Shown here: positions 37,295 to 50,414 of the stretch, piece after piece | Position numbering within the stretch: position 1 is the first letter of the stretch | How the letters are laid out: each line of letters opens with the position of its first letter | Source of the DNA: Betaproteobacteria bacterium | Lineage (GTDB): Bacteria > Pseudomonadota > Gammaproteobacteria > Burkholderiales > Thiobacillaceae | Reading direction: 5' to 3' | Length of the DNA: 64,000 nt | Assembly: GCA_016234655.1 (NCBI GenBank) | Contig: JACRAU010000031.1 | Span: 110,737-174,736 of the forward strand | Notes under the pieces: model-generated | Told to the model about the DNA's origin: nothing | Seen by the model: the letters and a program-made list of their open reading frames with translations, nothing else | Database searches by the model: none | Position numbers and translations under genes: made by a program

Positions 37295-38779
37295 ATGAGT
37301 CGCGAAGTTTTGTTGTTGGCAGATGCGCTGGCGCGCGAAAAGAACGTGGACCTGGATGTGGTCTTCGGCGCCATCGAGTCCGCCTTGGCCCATGCCACCA
37401 AGAAGCGCCTGAGCGTGGAGGCCGAGGTGCGGGTTGCGATCGACCGCAAGACCGGCGAATACGAGGCCTTCCGCCGCTGGGAAGTGCTGCCCGACGAGGC
37501 CGGTCTGGAGCATCCGGACCACCAGTATCTGCTGTCTGAGGCGCAAGAGATCGACCCCGATATCCAGATCGGCGAATTCATCGAGGAGCCGCTGGAGGCC
37601 GTCGAATTCGGCCGCATCGGCGCCCAGGCCGCGAAGCAGGTGATCCTGCAGAAGATTCGCGACGCCGAGCGCGAGCAGGTGCTGAACGACTTCCTGGCCC
37701 GCGAGGAGGTCATGGTCACCGGCACCATCAAGCGCATGGATCGCGGCAGCGCCATCATCGAGTCCGGCCGCATTGAAGGCTGGCTGGGCCGCGACCAGAT
37801 GATCCCGAAGGAAAACCTGCGCGTCGGCGACCGCATTCGTGCCTATCTGCTGCGCATCGAGCGCGGCGGCCGTGGCCCGCAGTTGATTTTGTCGCGCACC
37901 GCGCCCGAATTCATCATGGCCCTGTTCGAGATGGAAGTGCCGGAGATCAGCGAGGGCCTGATCGAGATCAAGGCCGCCGCCCGCGACCCCGGCATGCGCG
38001 CCAAGATCGCCGTCAAGTCGAACGACCCGCGCATCGACCCGCAGGGTACCTGCATCGGCGTGCGCGGCACCCGCGTCACCGCAGTGACCAACGAGCTGTG
38101 CGGCGAGCGCGTCGATATCGTGCTGTGGTCGCCCGAGCCGGCCCAGCTGGTGATCAATGCCCTGGCCCCGGCCGAGATATCCGGCATCGTGGTCGATGAA
38201 GAGAAGCACAGCATGGACGTGGTGGTGGACGAGGAACAGTTGGCCAACGCCATCGGCCGTGGCGGCCAGAACGTCCGCTTGGCCTCGGAAATGACCGGCT
38301 GGAACATCAACATCATGACCGTGGACGAGGCCGACCAGAAGCACACGCAAGAGGCCACCAGCATTCGCGACCTGTTCATGCAAAAGCTGGATGTCGACGA
38401 GGACGTGGCCGACGTGCTGGTGCAGGAAGGCTTCTCCACCCTGGAAGAGGTGGCCTATGTGCCGCTGAACGAGATGCTGGAGATCGAGTCTTTCGACGAG
38501 GACACCGTCAATGAATTGCGTGCCCGTGCCCGCAATGCGCTGCTGACGGCGGCCATCGCCCGCGAGGAAACGGTGGAGACGGTGAACCCGGACCTGATGA
38601 GCCTGGACGGCATGGATGCCGATACCGCCGCCTTGTTGCAATCCAAGGGTGTGGCGACCACCGAGGACCTGGCCGACCTGGCCGTGGACGAGTTGGTCGA
38701 ATTGACCGAGATGGATGAAGAGCGCGCCAAGCAACTCATCATGACCGCACGTGCCCCGATTTTGGCGGCAGGCGAGTAA
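37295..38779 (+). CDS. nusA: Transcription termination/antitermination factor NusA
   Basis: NusA controls RNA polymerase pausing, termination and antitermination. The 494-residue protein has an N-terminal polymerase-binding domain, S1 ([19 protein letters not shown]), two KH domains ([31 protein letters not shown]) and two C-terminal acidic helix-hairpin-helix repeats ([33 protein letters not shown]), the form typical of proteobacteria. Confidence 0.98.
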   Translation: MSREVLLLADALAREKNVDLDVVFGAIESALAHATKKRLSVEAEVRVAIDRKTGEYEAFRRWEVLPDEAGLEHPDHQYLLSEAQEIDPDIQIGEFIEEPLEAVEFGRIGAQAAKQVILQKIRDAEREQVLNDFLAREEVMVTGTIKRMDRGSAIIESGRIEGWLGRDQMIPKENLRVGDRIRAYLLRIERGGRGPQLILSRTAPEFIMALFEMEVPEISEGLIEIKAAARDPGMRAKIAVKSNDPRIDPQGTCIGVRGTRVTAVTNELCGERVDIVLWSPEPAQLVINALAPAEISGIVVDEEKHSMDVVVDEEQLANAIGRGGQNVRLASEMTGWNINIMTVDEADQKHTQEATSIRDLFMQKLDVDEDVADVLVQEGFSTLEEVAYVPLNEMLEIESFDEDTVNELRARARNALLTAAIAREETVETVNPDLMSLDGMDADTAALLQSKGVATTEDLADLAVDELVELTEMDEERAKQLIMTARAPILAAGE

Positions 38780-38789
38780 CGAGGGATAG

Positions 38790-41345
<2,556 letters not shown>

Positions 41346-41353
41346 AAAAGATG

Positions 41354-41421
41354 GCGAGAGGCAAGGGGCTGGGGGCAAGGGGTGTTTCGCCGCTCGCCGC
41401 TCGCCGCTCGCCCCTCGCCCC
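41354..41421. repeat. Inverted 7-base repeat clusters between infB and rbfA
   Basis: Four 7-base units of GCNNRRG type (41354-41381: GCGAGAG, GCAAGGG, GCTGGGG, GCAAGGG) are followed by five units of the opposite type (TCGCCGC three times, then TCGCCCC twice; 41387-41421). The G-rich and C-rich halves can pair in RNA just before rbfA. Confidence 0.85.
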
Positions 41422-41428
41422 GTAAGCC

Positions 41429-41800
41429 ATGCCCGCCGATTTCCCCCGTGCCCGCCGTGTCGGCGAACAGATCCGCCAAGAGCTGGCCGATATTCTCTGG
41501 CGCGAGATGAAGGACCCGCGTGTCGCCGGGGTCACCGTCACCGCGGTTGAGGTTACCCCCGACCTGGAGCATGCCAAGGTCTATTTCAGCGTGCTGACCG
41601 GCGAGCCCAAACAGGTGACCCAGGCCCTGCAGAAGGCGGCGGGTTTCCTGCGCAGCGAGTTGTCCCACCGCATGCGCCTGCGCATCGTGCCTAAGCTCAA
41701 TTTCCAGTTCGACGAATCGCTCGAACGCGGCAATCGCATCTCGCACCTGATCGACGAGGCCATTGCCGAAGACATGAGCCACCACAAGGACGACGAATAA
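41429..41800 (+). CDS. rbfA: 30S ribosome-binding factor RbfA
   Basis: RbfA helps late 16S rRNA maturation and cold adaptation. The 123-residue KH-like protein has RRVGEQIRQELADILWREMKDPR and RIVPKLNFQFDES. No clear ribosome binding site is seen, as the upstream bases are heptamer repeats, so translation may depend on coupling or on that structure. Confidence 0.95.
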   Translation: MPADFPRARRVGEQIRQELADILWREMKDPRVAGVTVTAVEVTPDLEHAKVYFSVLTGEPKQVTQALQKAAGFLRSELSHRMRLRIVPKLNFQFDESLERGNRISHLIDEAIAEDMSHHKDDE

Positions 41801-41813
41801 CCGTCGCTCCGTC

Positions 41814-42701
41814 ATGGCGAAACGCAAGATCAACGGTGTCCTGCTGCTGGACAAGCCGACTGGACTGACCTCGAACGGCGCCCTGCAACGGGCCAAGCGC
41901 CTGTTCGAGGCCGAGAAGGCCGGCCACACCGGCACCCTCGACCCCTTCGCCTCCGGCTTGCTGCCGCTTTGCCTGGGCGAGGCGACCAAGTTTTCCCAGT
42001 TTCTGCTCAACGCCGACAAGGCCTATCGGGCCGAGATTCGTCTGGGCGTGCGCACGAACACGGCCGATCCCGAGGGCGAGGTGATCGAGACGAAACCGGT
42101 GACGGTGACCGCCGAGCAGGTACAGGCGGTGTTGCCCCGCTTTTTGGGCGAGATCATGCAGGTCCCGCCCATGCATTCGGCCTTGAAGCGCGATGGCCGG
42201 CCACTCTACGAATATGCCCGCAAGGGCATCGAGATCGAGCGGGCGCCGCGCGCGGTGCGGGTGCATGAGATCGCCGTCGAGTCGCTGGCCGGCGAGGTGT
42301 TGACCGTGGTGGTGCGCTGCGGCAAGGGGCTTTATGTCCGCACCTTGGCCGAGGATATCGGGGCCGCCTTGGGCTGCGGCGCTTATTTGCAGGCCCTGCG
42401 CCGTTTGGCGGTCGGGCCGTTTCGCCTGGAAGACGCGGTCGGCCTGCCGGAGCTGGAGGCCATGGCGCTGCCCGAGCGCGATGGCCGGCTGCTGCCGGCG
42501 GCCATCCTGGTCGCCGACCTGCCCCGCGTGGAGCTCGATATCGATGCCGCCTGGCAGCTTTGCCACGGCCAGGCGATCTGGCGCCCCGGCCTGGCCGTGG
42601 GCCAGCGTTTCGCCCTGTTCGACCCGGCGGCCCGCTTTCTCGGCGTGGCCGAGGTCGACGACGACGGCAAGCTGGCGCCGCGCCGTTTGCTGGCAAGCTG
42701 A
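41814..42701 (+). CDS. truB: tRNA pseudouridine-55 synthase TruB
   Basis: TruB makes pseudouridine 55 in the T-loop of tRNAs. The 295-residue protein begins KRKINGVLLLDKPTGLTSN and has the catalytic aspartate in HTGTLDPFASGLLP, with KGLYVRTLAEDIG as a second conserved site. It follows rbfA by 13 bases. Confidence 0.97.
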   Translation: MAKRKINGVLLLDKPTGLTSNGALQRAKRLFEAEKAGHTGTLDPFASGLLPLCLGEATKFSQFLLNADKAYRAEIRLGVRTNTADPEGEVIETKPVTVTAEQVQAVLPRFLGEIMQVPPMHSALKRDGRPLYEYARKGIEIERAPRAVRVHEIAVESLAGEVLTVVVRCGKGLYVRTLAEDIGAALGCGAYLQALRRLAVGPFRLEDAVGLPELEAMALPERDGRLLPAAILVADLPRVELDIDAAWQLCHGQAIWRPGLAVGQRFALFDPAARFLGVAEVDDDGKLAPRRLLAS

Positions 42702-42737
42702 TTTGCGCCTCGCCGCCGGCTCGGGCGGCAGAATTAC

Positions 42738-42767
42738 TTGAGAAAACAGAGGATTTACGAGTAGAAT
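42738..42767 (+). promoter_or_regulatory. Candidate promoter of rpsO-pnp
   Basis: TTGAGA (42738-42743) and TAGAAT (42762-42767) are 18 bases apart and about 35 bases before rpsO, giving the small ribosomal gene its own promoter inside the larger block. Confidence 0.65.
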
Positions 42768-42802
42768 CCGCCCCTTTCCAGTTTGTTTTGGAGTTCTGAA
42801 CC

Positions 42803-43072
42803 ATGGCTATGACCGCCGCCGACAAGGCGAAGATTCTGAAAGATTACCAGCGCGCCGCCGCCGATACCGGCTCGCCCGAGGTCCAGGTTGCCCTGTTGAC
42901 CGCCCGTATCAATGACTTGACCGGCCACTTCAAGGCCAATGCCAAGGATCACCATTCCCGTCGCGGCCTGCTGAAGATGGTCAGCCGCCGTCGTCGCCTG
43001 CTCGACTACTTGAAGTCTCGCAACACCGACGCCTACCGCTCGCTGATCGAGCGCCTGGGTCTGCGTAAGTAA
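42803..43072 (+). CDS. rpsO: 30S ribosomal protein S15
   Basis: S15 binds the 16S central domain early in assembly. The 89-residue protein shows the family sequence [20 protein letters not shown] and [27 protein letters not shown] precedes the ATG; the second Met (two codons in) is an alternative start. Confidence 0.98.
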   Translation: MAMTAADKAKILKDYQRAAADTGSPEVQVALLTARINDLTGHFKANAKDHHSRRGLLKMVSRRRRLLDYLKSRNTDAYRSLIERLGLRK

Positions 43073-43076
43073 CACC

Positions 43077-43105
43077 CTGCGGGTCTTCTTCAAGCAAGCC
43101 CGCAG
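43077..43105 (+). other. rpsO-pnp intergenic stem-loop
   Basis: CTGCGGG (43077-43083) pairs with CCCGCAG (43099-43105), extended by an inner CTT/AAG. A hairpin at this place in E. coli is an RNase III processing site that controls pnp; the same function here is inferred from position. Confidence 0.6.
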
Positions 43106-43165
43106 CGCCTGCCTTTGCGGCGTCTGCGTCTTTATCGGTATAGCGAACTCATCGACGAGGTCAGC

Positions 43166-45343
43166 GTGAATCCTGTCAAGAAAAGCTTTCAATACGGTCG
43201 TCATCAAGTCACCCTGGAGACCGGCGAAATCGGCCGTCAGGCCGACGGTGCGGTCATCGTCAACATGGACGACACCGTGGTGCTGGTCACCGCCGTGGCC
43301 AAGACCGAGGTCAAGCCCGGCCAGGACTTCTTCCCGCTGACCGTCGATTATCAGGAAAAGACCTATGCGGCCGGCCGTATCCCCGGCGGCTTCTTCAAGC
43401 GTGAAGGCAAGCCGACCGAGAAGGAGACGCTGACCTCGCGCCTGATCGACCGTCCGATCCGCCCGCTGTTCCCGGATGGCTTCTTCAACGAGATCCAGGT
43501 CATCGCCACCGTGATGTCGTCGAACCCCGAAGTCGATTCCGATATTCCGGCCATGATCGGCGCCTCGGCCGCCTTGATGCTGGCCGGCGTGCCGTTCAAC
43601 GGCCCGATCGGCGGCGCTCGCGTCGGCTACATCGACGGCCAGTACGTGCTCAACCCGAGCAACACCGAACTCAAGAACTCCAAACTGGACTTGGTGGTGG
43701 CGGGTACCGCGCATGCTGTGCTGATGGTCGAGTCCGAGGCCGAGCAGTTGCCCGAGGACGTGATGCTGGGTGCCGTGGTCTTCGGTCACGAGCAGTTGCA
43801 AACGGCGATCAACGCGATCAACGAGCTGGCCGACGAGGCCGGCAAGGAGCCGTGGGACTGGGCCGCGCCCGAGACCGATAGCGCCCTGGTCGCCCAGATG
43901 AAGTCGCTGTGCGAGGCCGATCTGTCCAACGCCTATTCGATCAAGCAGAAGCAGGCACGCATGAGCGCGGTCGACGAGATCCGCGGCCGCGTAATCGCCG
44001 CGATGATCACCGAGGACATGAACACCGAACAGGCCAACGTGATCAAGGACCTGTTCCACCACCTCGAAGCCCAAGTCGTTCGTGGCCGCATCCTGGCCGG
44101 CGAGCCCCGCATCGACGGCCGCGATACCCGCACCGTGCGTCCGATCGCCATCCGCACCGGCGTGCTGCCGCGCACCCACGGTTCCGCCCTGTTCACTCGC
44201 GGCGAGACCCAGGCCCTGGTCGTCGCCACGCTGGGTACCGGCCGCGACGAGCAGACCATCGAGGACCTGACCGGCGGCTACAGCGAGCACTTCATGCTGC
44301 ACTACAACATGCCGCCGTTCGCCACCGGCGAGACCGGCCGCGTCGGCAGCCCCAAGCGGCGCGAGATCGGCCACGGCCGCCTGGCCAAGCGTGCCCTGTA
44401 CGCCTGCCTGCCGGCCAAGGAAGAGTTCGGCTACACCATCCGCGTCGTGTCCGAGATCACCGAGTCGAACGGCTCCAGCTCCATGGCCTCCGTCTGCGGC
44501 GGCAGCCTGGCGCTGATGGACGCCGGCGTGCCGATGAAAGAGCACGTGGCCGGCATCGCCATGGGCCTGATCAAGGAAGGCAACCGCTTCGCGGTGCTGA
44601 CCGACATCCTGGGCGACGAAGATCACCTGGGCGACATGGACTTCAAGGTGGCCGGCACCGACAACGGCGTGACCGCGCTACAGATGGACATCAAGATCGA
44701 AGGCATCACCAAGGAGATCATGCAGGTCGCGCTGACCCAGGCGCGCGAGGCCCGCTTGCACATCCTGGCCGAGATGAAGGCCGCCATGGGCGCCCCGCGC
44801 CAAGAGATGTCCGCCTTCGCGCCGCGCATCGTCACCATCAAGATCAACCCGGAGAAGATCCGCGACGTGATCGGCAAGGGCGGCGCCACCATCCGCGCGC
44901 TGACCGAGGAGACCGGCACCCAGATCGACATCGCCGAGGACGGCACCGTCAAGATCGCCTGCACCAGCTCCGAGGCCGGCGAGGCGGCGAAGAAGCGGAT
45001 CGAGGACCTGACCGCCGAGGTCGAGGTGGGCCGCATCTACGAAGGCACCGTGCTGAAGATTCTGGACTTCGGCGCCATCGTCAACATCCTGCCCGGCCGC
45101 GACGGTCTGCTGCACATCTCCCAGATCGCGCAGGAGCGGGTCAATGCCGTGACCGACTACCTCAAGGAAGGCCAGTCGGTGCGCGTGAAGGTCTTGGAGG
45201 CCGACGAGAAAGGTCGTTTGCGTCTGTCGATGAAGGCTGCATCGGAGGCCGTTGCACCGGCTGAACAAGCGGCCCCGGCGGAGCAAGCCGCCGAGCAGCC
45301 TATCGAAGTGGCCGCACCGACCGAGCCGGAATCGGCCGCTTGA
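43166..45343 (+). CDS. pnp: Polyribonucleotide nucleotidyltransferase (PNPase)
   Basis: PNPase degrades RNA phosphorolytically from the 3' end. GTG 43166 is preferred: GAGG lies five bases before it and the protein then starts [21 protein letters not shown], as in the family. The 725-residue product has two RNase PH domains ([32 protein letters not shown]), a KH domain ([20 protein letters not shown]) and an S1 domain ([18 protein letters not shown]). A strong terminator follows. Confidence 0.97.
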   Translation: MNPVKKSFQYGRHQVTLETGEIGRQADGAVIVNMDDTVVLVTAVAKTEVKPGQDFFPLTVDYQEKTYAAGRIPGGFFKREGKPTEKETLTSRLIDRPIRPLFPDGFFNEIQVIATVMSSNPEVDSDIPAMIGASAALMLAGVPFNGPIGGARVGYIDGQYVLNPSNTELKNSKLDLVVAGTAHAVLMVESEAEQLPEDVMLGAVVFGHEQLQTAINAINELADEAGKEPWDWAAPETDSALVAQMKSLCEADLSNAYSIKQKQARMSAVDEIRGRVIAAMITEDMNTEQANVIKDLFHHLEAQVVRGRILAGEPRIDGRDTRTVRPIAIRTGVLPRTHGSALFTRGETQALVVATLGTGRDEQTIEDLTGGYSEHFMLHYNMPPFATGETGRVGSPKRREIGHGRLAKRALYACLPAKEEFGYTIRVVSEITESNGSSSMASVCGGSLALMDAGVPMKEHVAGIAMGLIKEGNRFAVLTDILGDEDHLGDMDFKVAGTDNGVTALQMDIKIEGITKEIMQVALTQAREARLHILAEMKAAMGAPRQEMSAFAPRIVTIKINPEKIRDVIGKGGATIRALTEETGTQIDIAEDGTVKIACTSSEAGEAAKKRIEDLTAEVEVGRIYEGTVLKILDFGAIVNILPGRDGLLHISQIAQERVNAVTDYLKEGQSVRVKVLEADEKGRLRLSMKAASEAVAPAEQAAPAEQAAEQPIEVAAPTEPESAA

Positions 45344-45358
45344 TTCCGGACGGCCAAT

Positions 45359-45388
45359 AAAAAAAGCGGCCCCGGCCGCTTTTTTTTT
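45359..45388. terminator. Bidirectional terminator after pnp
   Basis: A run of seven A, the stem GCGGCC/GGCCGC with a CC centre and nine T make a strong intrinsic terminator usable by pnp and by the convergent gene ending at 45406. Confidence 0.95.
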
Positions 45389-45405
45389 CGCCGCCACGCG
45401 GACGG

Positions 45406-45858
45406 TCAGGCGTGGTGGATGGCGTCGAGAAAACCCTGCCACCAGCGGCGGCGGTTCTGCGGAACGAAATGGCTGGGGGTGAGGTCGGAGGGCGGGGTCA
45501 GCGACATGACCCAACCCGGCAACACGCGGTAGCCGATGGAGCCGCAGGAACTGCCGAGATGGTTGGGGTCGTAGATTTTGACGATCTTGGGCTGGCTGAG
45601 GTCGTCGGCGTAGACGATGCCGCAGTAGTCCTCGTGATGGTCCTTGTGCAGCAGCGCATCGATCTCGCGGATGAAGGTGCCGACATGCTCGGCGTCGGCC
45701 GGGGCGGCCGGGCGGTCTTCGCCGAGCGCATAGAGATACCAGCCGGCCGAGGTGTCGATGCGTTGCCAGAACTCGGCCAGCTGCTGCCACGACATCAGGC
45801 TGTACAGCACGCCGTCGAACAGCGCGTCGAATTCTGGATTTTGCTCGGGGCTGATCAT
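45406..45858 (-). CDS. Conserved-looking hypothetical protein (150 aa)
   Basis: I do not recognise a family. The 150-residue protein is soluble, acidic in the middle and rich in tryptophan and tyrosine (SWQQLAEFWQRIDTSAGWYLYALG; RRRWWQGF). It has two cysteines and a central segment LHKDHHEDYCGIVYADD. It lacks a signal peptide or membrane helix. It converges on pnp through a shared terminator and is divergent from the HAD phosphatase. The sustained coding character and clean ends make it a real gene. Confidence 0.75.
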   Translation of the reverse strand: MISPEQNPEFDALFDGVLYSLMSWQQLAEFWQRIDTSAGWYLYALGEDRPAAPADAEHVGTFIREIDALLHKDHHEDYCGIVYADDLSQPKIVKIYDPNHLGSSCGSIGYRVLPGWVMSLTPPSDLTPSHFVPQNRRRWWQGFLDAIHHA

Positions 45859-45939
45859 CTATGGCCTCTAGCACTAACGGTGGGGGAGGGCGGATTTTAC
45901 CCCCGAATGACTTGGTGATGAACAAATGGTTGAAGGACT

Positions 45940-46695
45940 ATGACAGAACTGAAAGCCTTGCTATTCGATGTCGACGGCACCCTGGCCGATACCGAGCGGG
46001 ACGGCCATCGCCTCGCCTTCAATGCGGCCTTTCGCGAGTTCGGCCTGGACTGGGATTGGGATGTCGCCCTCTACGGCCGGTTGCTGGAAGTGACCGGCGG
46101 CAAGGAGCGCATGAAGTTTTACATCGAGCGTTTCCGCCCCGACTACCAAAAGCCGGCGGACTTCGACGAGATGGTGGCCGAGCTGCACAAGGCCAAGACC
46201 CGGCATTACACCGAATTGCTGGCCCAGGGCGGCATTCCGCTACGGCCGGGCGTGAAGCGGTTGTTGCAAGAGGCGCGCGCGGCCGGCCTGATCCTGGGCG
46301 TGGCAACGACCACGACACCGGAGAACGTCACCGCCCTGCTCAAGCACAGCCTGGCCGAGGATGGCGCCGACTGGTTTGCCGTGATCGCGGCCGGCGACAT
46401 CGTGCCGGCCAAGAAGCCGGCGCCGGACATCTACGTCTGGGCCATGCGGCAACTGGGTCTCGCACCCGAACAATGCCTGGCCTTCGAGGATTCGGAGAAC
46501 GGTATCCGCGCCTCGCGCGGCGCCGGGCTGAAGACCGTGGTGACCGTGAACGATTACACCCGCGACCACGATTTCAGCGGGGCCGTGGCGGTGTTGTCCG
46601 AGCTGGGCGAGCCGGCTGCGCCCTATGCGCGGCTCGACGCCGACGAGGCGGGCTATGTCGACGTGGCCCGCTTGATGGGTTGGTTTAAGTCTTAA
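45940..46695 (+). CDS. HAD hydrolase of the CbbY type
   Basis: A 251-residue HAD phosphatase. Motif I is [11 protein letters not shown], motif II includes VATTTT, the lysine is in [10 protein letters not shown] and motif IV is EDSENGI. The cap region [23 protein letters not shown] closely resembles CbbY, which removes the inhibitor xylulose-1,5-bisphosphate formed by RuBisCO. That specificity is inferred; related beta-phosphoglucomutase-like enzymes are alternatives. AAGGA lies very close before the ATG. Its stop overlaps the convergent folD stop. Confidence 0.88.
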   Translation: MTELKALLFDVDGTLADTERDGHRLAFNAAFREFGLDWDWDVALYGRLLEVTGGKERMKFYIERFRPDYQKPADFDEMVAELHKAKTRHYTELLAQGGIPLRPGVKRLLQEARAAGLILGVATTTTPENVTALLKHSLAEDGADWFAVIAAGDIVPAKKPAPDIYVWAMRQLGLAPEQCLAFEDSENGIRASRGAGLKTVVTVNDYTRDHDFSGAVAVLSELGEPAAPYARLDADEAGYVDVARLMGWFKS

Positions 46696-47546
46696 GGATG
46701 GTGGCAGGCCGCCGCTTCCAGGGTGTTCTGGAGCAGGGTGGCCACCGTCATCGGGCCGACGCCGCCGGGCACCGGGGTGATCCAGCCGGCCCGTTCCTTG
46801 GCGGCTTCGAACTCGACATCGCCGACGAGGCGGCCGTCGTCCAGGCGGTTGATGCCGATGTCGACCACGGTCGCACCCGGCTTGATCCAGGCGCCCTTGA
46901 CCATCTCCGGCCGGCCGACGGCGGCGACCACGATGTCGGCCTGGCCGACGTGCCCGGCCAGATCGCGGGTGGCGCTGTGGCAGACGGTGACGGTGCAGCC
47001 GGCCAGCAGCAATTCCAAGGCCATGGGCCGGCCGACGTGGTTGGAGGCGCCGACCACCACGGCGTGCTTGCCGCGCAGCGGCTCGCCGGTTTCGGCCAAG
47101 AGCTTCATCACGCCGTAGGGCGTGCAGGAGCGTAGGGTCGGCAGGCGCACCGCCAGCCGGCCGATGTTGTAGGGGTGGAAGCCGTCGACATCCTTGTCGG
47201 CGCGGATGTTTTCGACCACGGTTTCGTCGTCGATCTGCTTGGGCAGCGGCGCTTGCACCAGGATGCCGTCCACCGCCTCGTCCGCATTCAGTTGGGCGAT
47301 CAAGGCCAGCAGTTCCGCCTGCGTGGTCGTGGCCGGCAAATCATGGGAGATCGAATGTACGCCGGCCGTTTCGCAGGCCCGCCGTTTGTTGCGCACGTAG
47401 ATGCTCGAGGCCGGGTCGCCGCCGATCAGGATGACGGCCAGACCGGGCACCGGTTTGCCGGCGGCGATGCGTTGCGCCACCTGTTGTTTGATGTCTTGCA
47501 GTAGTTTGTCGGCAATGGCCTTGCCGTCGAGAATGCGGGCGCTCAT
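46692..47546 (-). CDS. folD: Bifunctional methylenetetrahydrofolate dehydrogenase/cyclohydrolase FolD
   Basis: FolD interconverts 5,10-methylene- and 10-formyl-tetrahydrofolate for purine and formyl-Met synthesis. The 284-residue protein has the active-site lysine segment [23 protein letters not shown] and the NADP-binding [17 protein letters not shown]. In most FolD the last motif reads GRSNIVG; here it is GASNHVG, a mild variant. Confidence 0.96.
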   Translation of the reverse strand: MSARILDGKAIADKLLQDIKQQVAQRIAAGKPVPGLAVILIGGDPASSIYVRNKRRACETAGVHSISHDLPATTTQAELLALIAQLNADEAVDGILVQAPLPKQIDDETVVENIRADKDVDGFHPYNIGRLAVRLPTLRSCTPYGVMKLLAETGEPLRGKHAVVVGASNHVGRPMALELLLAGCTVTVCHSATRDLAGHVGQADIVVAAVGRPEMVKGAWIKPGATVVDIGINRLDDGRLVGDVEFEAAKERAGWITPVPGGVGPMTVATLLQNTLEAAACHHP

Positions 47547-47608
47547 AGTGCTTGCGGGCTCGATGGGTCGAAGTGCGCAATTTTAGCCGAGCCGGCTATC
47601 TGCCCGCA

Positions 47609-47637
47609 TTGATTTTTGCGGTTCCGGCCGGTATAGT
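47609..47637 (+). promoter_or_regulatory. Promoter of the tRNA-Pro/Arg/His cluster
   Basis: TTGATT (47609-47614) and TATAGT (47632-47637) are 17 bases apart, 74 bases before tRNA-Pro, in the gap divergent from folD. Confidence 0.65.
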
Positions 47638-47710
47638 TCGCCGCTCCGGTTTTGACCCATTGTTCGCGCGGTGGGTGATTGTGTGAATGAAAACCGAAGA
47701 TTAAGGTTTT

Positions 47711-47787
<77 letters not shown>

Positions 47788-47827
47788 GGCGTAGCCGGCT
47801 GTGGTTTGCATCATGCCCGCGGGAGTT

Positions 47828-47904
47828 CTGCCCGTAGCTCAACTGGATAGAGCACCAGCCTTCTAAGCTGGGGGTTACAGGTTCGATTCCTGTCGGGCAG
47901 GCCA
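47828..47904 (+). tRNA. tRNA-Arg (UCU)
   Basis: A 77-base tRNA with acceptor CTGCCCG/CGGGCAG, discriminator G, encoded CCA and anticodon loop CTTCTAA (TCT, codon AGA). Confidence 0.95.
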
Positions 47905-47914
47905 GTTCAAAAGT

Positions 47915-47990
47915 GGCGGCGGTAGCTCAATGGTAGAGTCCCAGATTGTGATTCTGGTTGTTGTGGGTTCGAGTCCCATCCGTCGCCCCA
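47915..47990 (+). tRNA. tRNA-His (GUG)
   Basis: A 76-base tRNA with the extra 5' G paired to C73 as in tRNA-His, acceptor GCGGCGG, encoded CCA and anticodon loop TTGTGAT (GTG). Confidence 0.96.
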
Positions 47991-48003
47991 TCTTCTTCTT
48001 GTC

Positions 48004-48669
48004 TTAGCTTCCCTTCCTGATCGGTCCGGCCGCCGGGCTGTAACTCGCCGGCAGCACGCCGGTGGTCCAGTGCTTGCGCCAGGCGGCATGCACGGCATTG
48101 GGGTATTGCGCTTGGCCTAGGCTGCCGTTGTAGCGGCCCAGGGCGCGGAACAGATCGCCCTGTTCGATGTCCAGGTAGTGGCGCAGGATGGTGCAGCCGT
48201 AGCGCAGGTTGGTGCGCAGGTGGAACAGGTTCTGCTCGCGGCCGCCGATGAGGTCGACCCAGAACGGCATCACCTGCATGTAGCCGCGCGCGGCGGCGCT
48301 GGATACGGCGTATTTGCGGAAGCCGCTCTCTACCTCGATCAGGCCTAGCACCAGCTCGGGGTCGAGCCCGGCGCGGGTGGCTTCGTAATGGACAGTCTCA
48401 AGGAAGTCGGTGCGGTATCCGGCATCGGGGATGAAGCGCGCCAGCCGCTGCGACATCAGGCCCAGCCAGTTTTTCACGGCGGGCGAGTCGGCGAAGGCGG
48501 CCTCCACCGCAGTATCCGCTATGGTCTTCGACAGATGGGCCTTGACGCTGGCCGACAAGGGCTCGTATTTCTGCGCGCCTGCCAGGGCAACGCCCATGGT
48601 TAGATGCAGCGCGGCGCCCGTCGTCAGCCCCAGCGCCAGAATGAGAACCCGCATCGTTCGTCGGTTCAC
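48004..48669 (-). CDS. Lytic transglycosylase (SLT domain)
   Basis: Lytic transglycosylases cleave peptidoglycan glycan strands. The 221-residue protein has an N-terminal signal-like helix and an SLT domain: catalytic Glu in [29 protein letters not shown] and the C-terminal [13 protein letters not shown] 48669 overlaps the proS stop (GTGA), implying coupling; ATG 48654 is an alternative. It is likely exported to the periplasm. Confidence 0.9.
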   Translation of the reverse strand: MNRRTMRVLILALGLTTGAALHLTMGVALAGAQKYEPLSASVKAHLSKTIADTAVEAAFADSPAVKNWLGLMSQRLARFIPDAGYRTDFLETVHYEATRAGLDPELVLGLIEVESGFRKYAVSSAAARGYMQVMPFWVDLIGGREQNLFHLRTNLRYGCTILRHYLDIEQGDLFRALGRYNGSLGQAQYPNAVHAAWRKHWTTGVLPASYSPAAGPIRKGS

Positions 48670-50372
48670 GCCTTGACTCGCTCCTCGATCTGTTTCGCCG
48701 CCTCGGCCTGGGCCAGCTTGGTCGCAGCCGCATCGCGGCGGCCCTGGTATTCCAACTGGCCCTCTTTCAAGCCGCGCTCGCTGACCACCACCCGGTGCGG
48801 CACGCCGATCAGCTCCATGTCGGCGAACATCACGCCCGGCCGCTCGTCGCGGTCGTCCAGCACCACGTCGATATCGGCCGCCTTCAACTGATTATAGAGG
48901 GCATCCGCCGCCTCCTTGACCGCCGGGTTCTTGCGGTAGCCTAGGGCGACGATGGCCAGCTCGAACGGCGCGATGCCTTTGGGGAAGACGATGCCGCGCT
49001 CGTCGTGGCCCTGCTCGATGGCGGCGGCGACGATGCGCGAGACGCCGATGCCGTAGCAGCCCATGACCATGGTCTGGCTCTTGCCCTGTTCGTCGAGGAA
49101 CCGGGCCTCCAGGGCCTCGGAGTATTTGGTGCCGAGCTTGAAGATGTGGCCGACCTCGATGCCGCGGCACAGCTCCAGCGTGCCTTTGCCGTCCGGGCTG
49201 GGGTCGCCTTCGACCACGTTGCGGAGGTCGGCGAATGCCGGCTCGGGCAGGTCGCGGCCGAAGTTGACGCCGGTCAGGTGATAGCCGGCGCTGTTGGCGC
49301 CGCAGACGAAATCGGCGACGTTCATCAGCGCGCGGTCGGCGACGATGGGCAGATTCAGACCGACCGGGCCGATCGAGCCGGGCGGGCAGCCGGCGGCGGC
49401 ATGGACCTCGGCATCCGAGGCGAAGGTGAGCGGGGAGAACACCTCGGTCAGCTTGCCCGCCTTGACCTCGTTCAGTTCGTGGTCGCCGCGCAAGAGCAGG
49501 GCGACCAGGCCCTTCTCGCCCTTGACGATCAGGGTCTTCACCACCTGGTCGGCCGGCACTTTCAGGAACTCGGTGACCTCGGCGATGCTGTGCTTGCCCG
49601 GGGTGGCCACCTCCTGCTTGGCCTGTCCCGGGGCCGGGCGGCTGCCCTGCGGCGCCAGGCCTTCGGCCATCTCGACGTTGGCGGCGTAGTCGGACTCGGG
49701 GCAGAAGGCGATGGCGTCTTCGCCGGAATCGGCCAGCACGTGGAATTCGTGCGAGCCGGAGCCGCCGATGGCGCCGGTGTCGGCCGCCACCGCGCGGAAC
49801 TTGAGGCCCAGTCGGCTGAAGATGCGGCTGTAGGTGTCGTACATGACGCGGTAGGTCTCGTCCAGGCTGGCTGCGTCGGCGTGGAAGGAATAGGCGTCCT
49901 TCATCAGGAATTCGCGCGCCCGCATGACGCCGAAGCGGGGCCGAATCTCGTCGCGGAACTTGGTCTGAATCTGGTAGAAGTTCACCGGCAATTGGCGGTA
50001 GGAGCGGATCTCCTTGCGCGCGACATCGGTGATCACCTCCTCGTGGGTGGGGCCGAACAGGAAGTCGCGCTGGTGGCGGTCCTTGATCTTCAGCATCTGC
50101 GGGCCGAACACGTCCCAGCGGCCGGATTCCTGCCACAGCTCGGCCGGGATCACCGCCGGCATCAAGAGCTCGATCGCGCCGGCGCGGTTCATCTCCTCCC
50201 GGACGACGGCCTCCACCTTGCGCAGGATGCGCAGGCCCAGCGGCATCCAGGTATAGAGGCCGGAGCCCAGGCGCTTGATCAGGCCGGCCCTGAGCATGAG
50301 TTTGTGGCTGACCAGTTCGGCCTCGGCCGGGGCTTCTTTGCTGGTGGAGAGGAAGAATTGGGAGGTGCGCAT
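48666..50372 (-). CDS. proS: Prolyl-tRNA synthetase (bacterial type)
   Basis: ProS charges tRNA-Pro and edits mischarged alanine. ATG 50372 gives 568 residues starting [23 protein letters not shown], the family start. Class II motifs are seen in [37 protein letters not shown] and GCYGIGVSR, with the INS editing domain between (about 225-385). A TAGAAT -10 lies on the minus strand at 50404-50409. The lytic transglycosylase gene is coupled downstream. Confidence 0.97.
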   Translation of the reverse strand: MRTSQFFLSTSKEAPAEAELVSHKLMLRAGLIKRLGSGLYTWMPLGLRILRKVEAVVREEMNRAGAIELLMPAVIPAELWQESGRWDVFGPQMLKIKDRHQRDFLFGPTHEEVITDVARKEIRSYRQLPVNFYQIQTKFRDEIRPRFGVMRAREFLMKDAYSFHADAASLDETYRVMYDTYSRIFSRLGLKFRAVAADTGAIGGSGSHEFHVLADSGEDAIAFCPESDYAANVEMAEGLAPQGSRPAPGQAKQEVATPGKHSIAEVTEFLKVPADQVVKTLIVKGEKGLVALLLRGDHELNEVKAGKLTEVFSPLTFASDAEVHAAAGCPPGSIGPVGLNLPIVADRALMNVADFVCGANSAGYHLTGVNFGRDLPEPAFADLRNVVEGDPSPDGKGTLELCRGIEVGHIFKLGTKYSEALEARFLDEQGKSQTMVMGCYGIGVSRIVAAAIEQGHDERGIVFPKGIAPFELAIVALGYRKNPAVKEAADALYNQLKAADIDVVLDDRDERPGVMFADMELIGVPHRVVVSERGLKEGQLEYQGRRDAAATKLAQAEAAKQIEERVKA

Positions 50373-50414
50373 GATAGGCTTGGGCAATTCGAAATAAAGC
50401 GCGGATTCTAGCAA

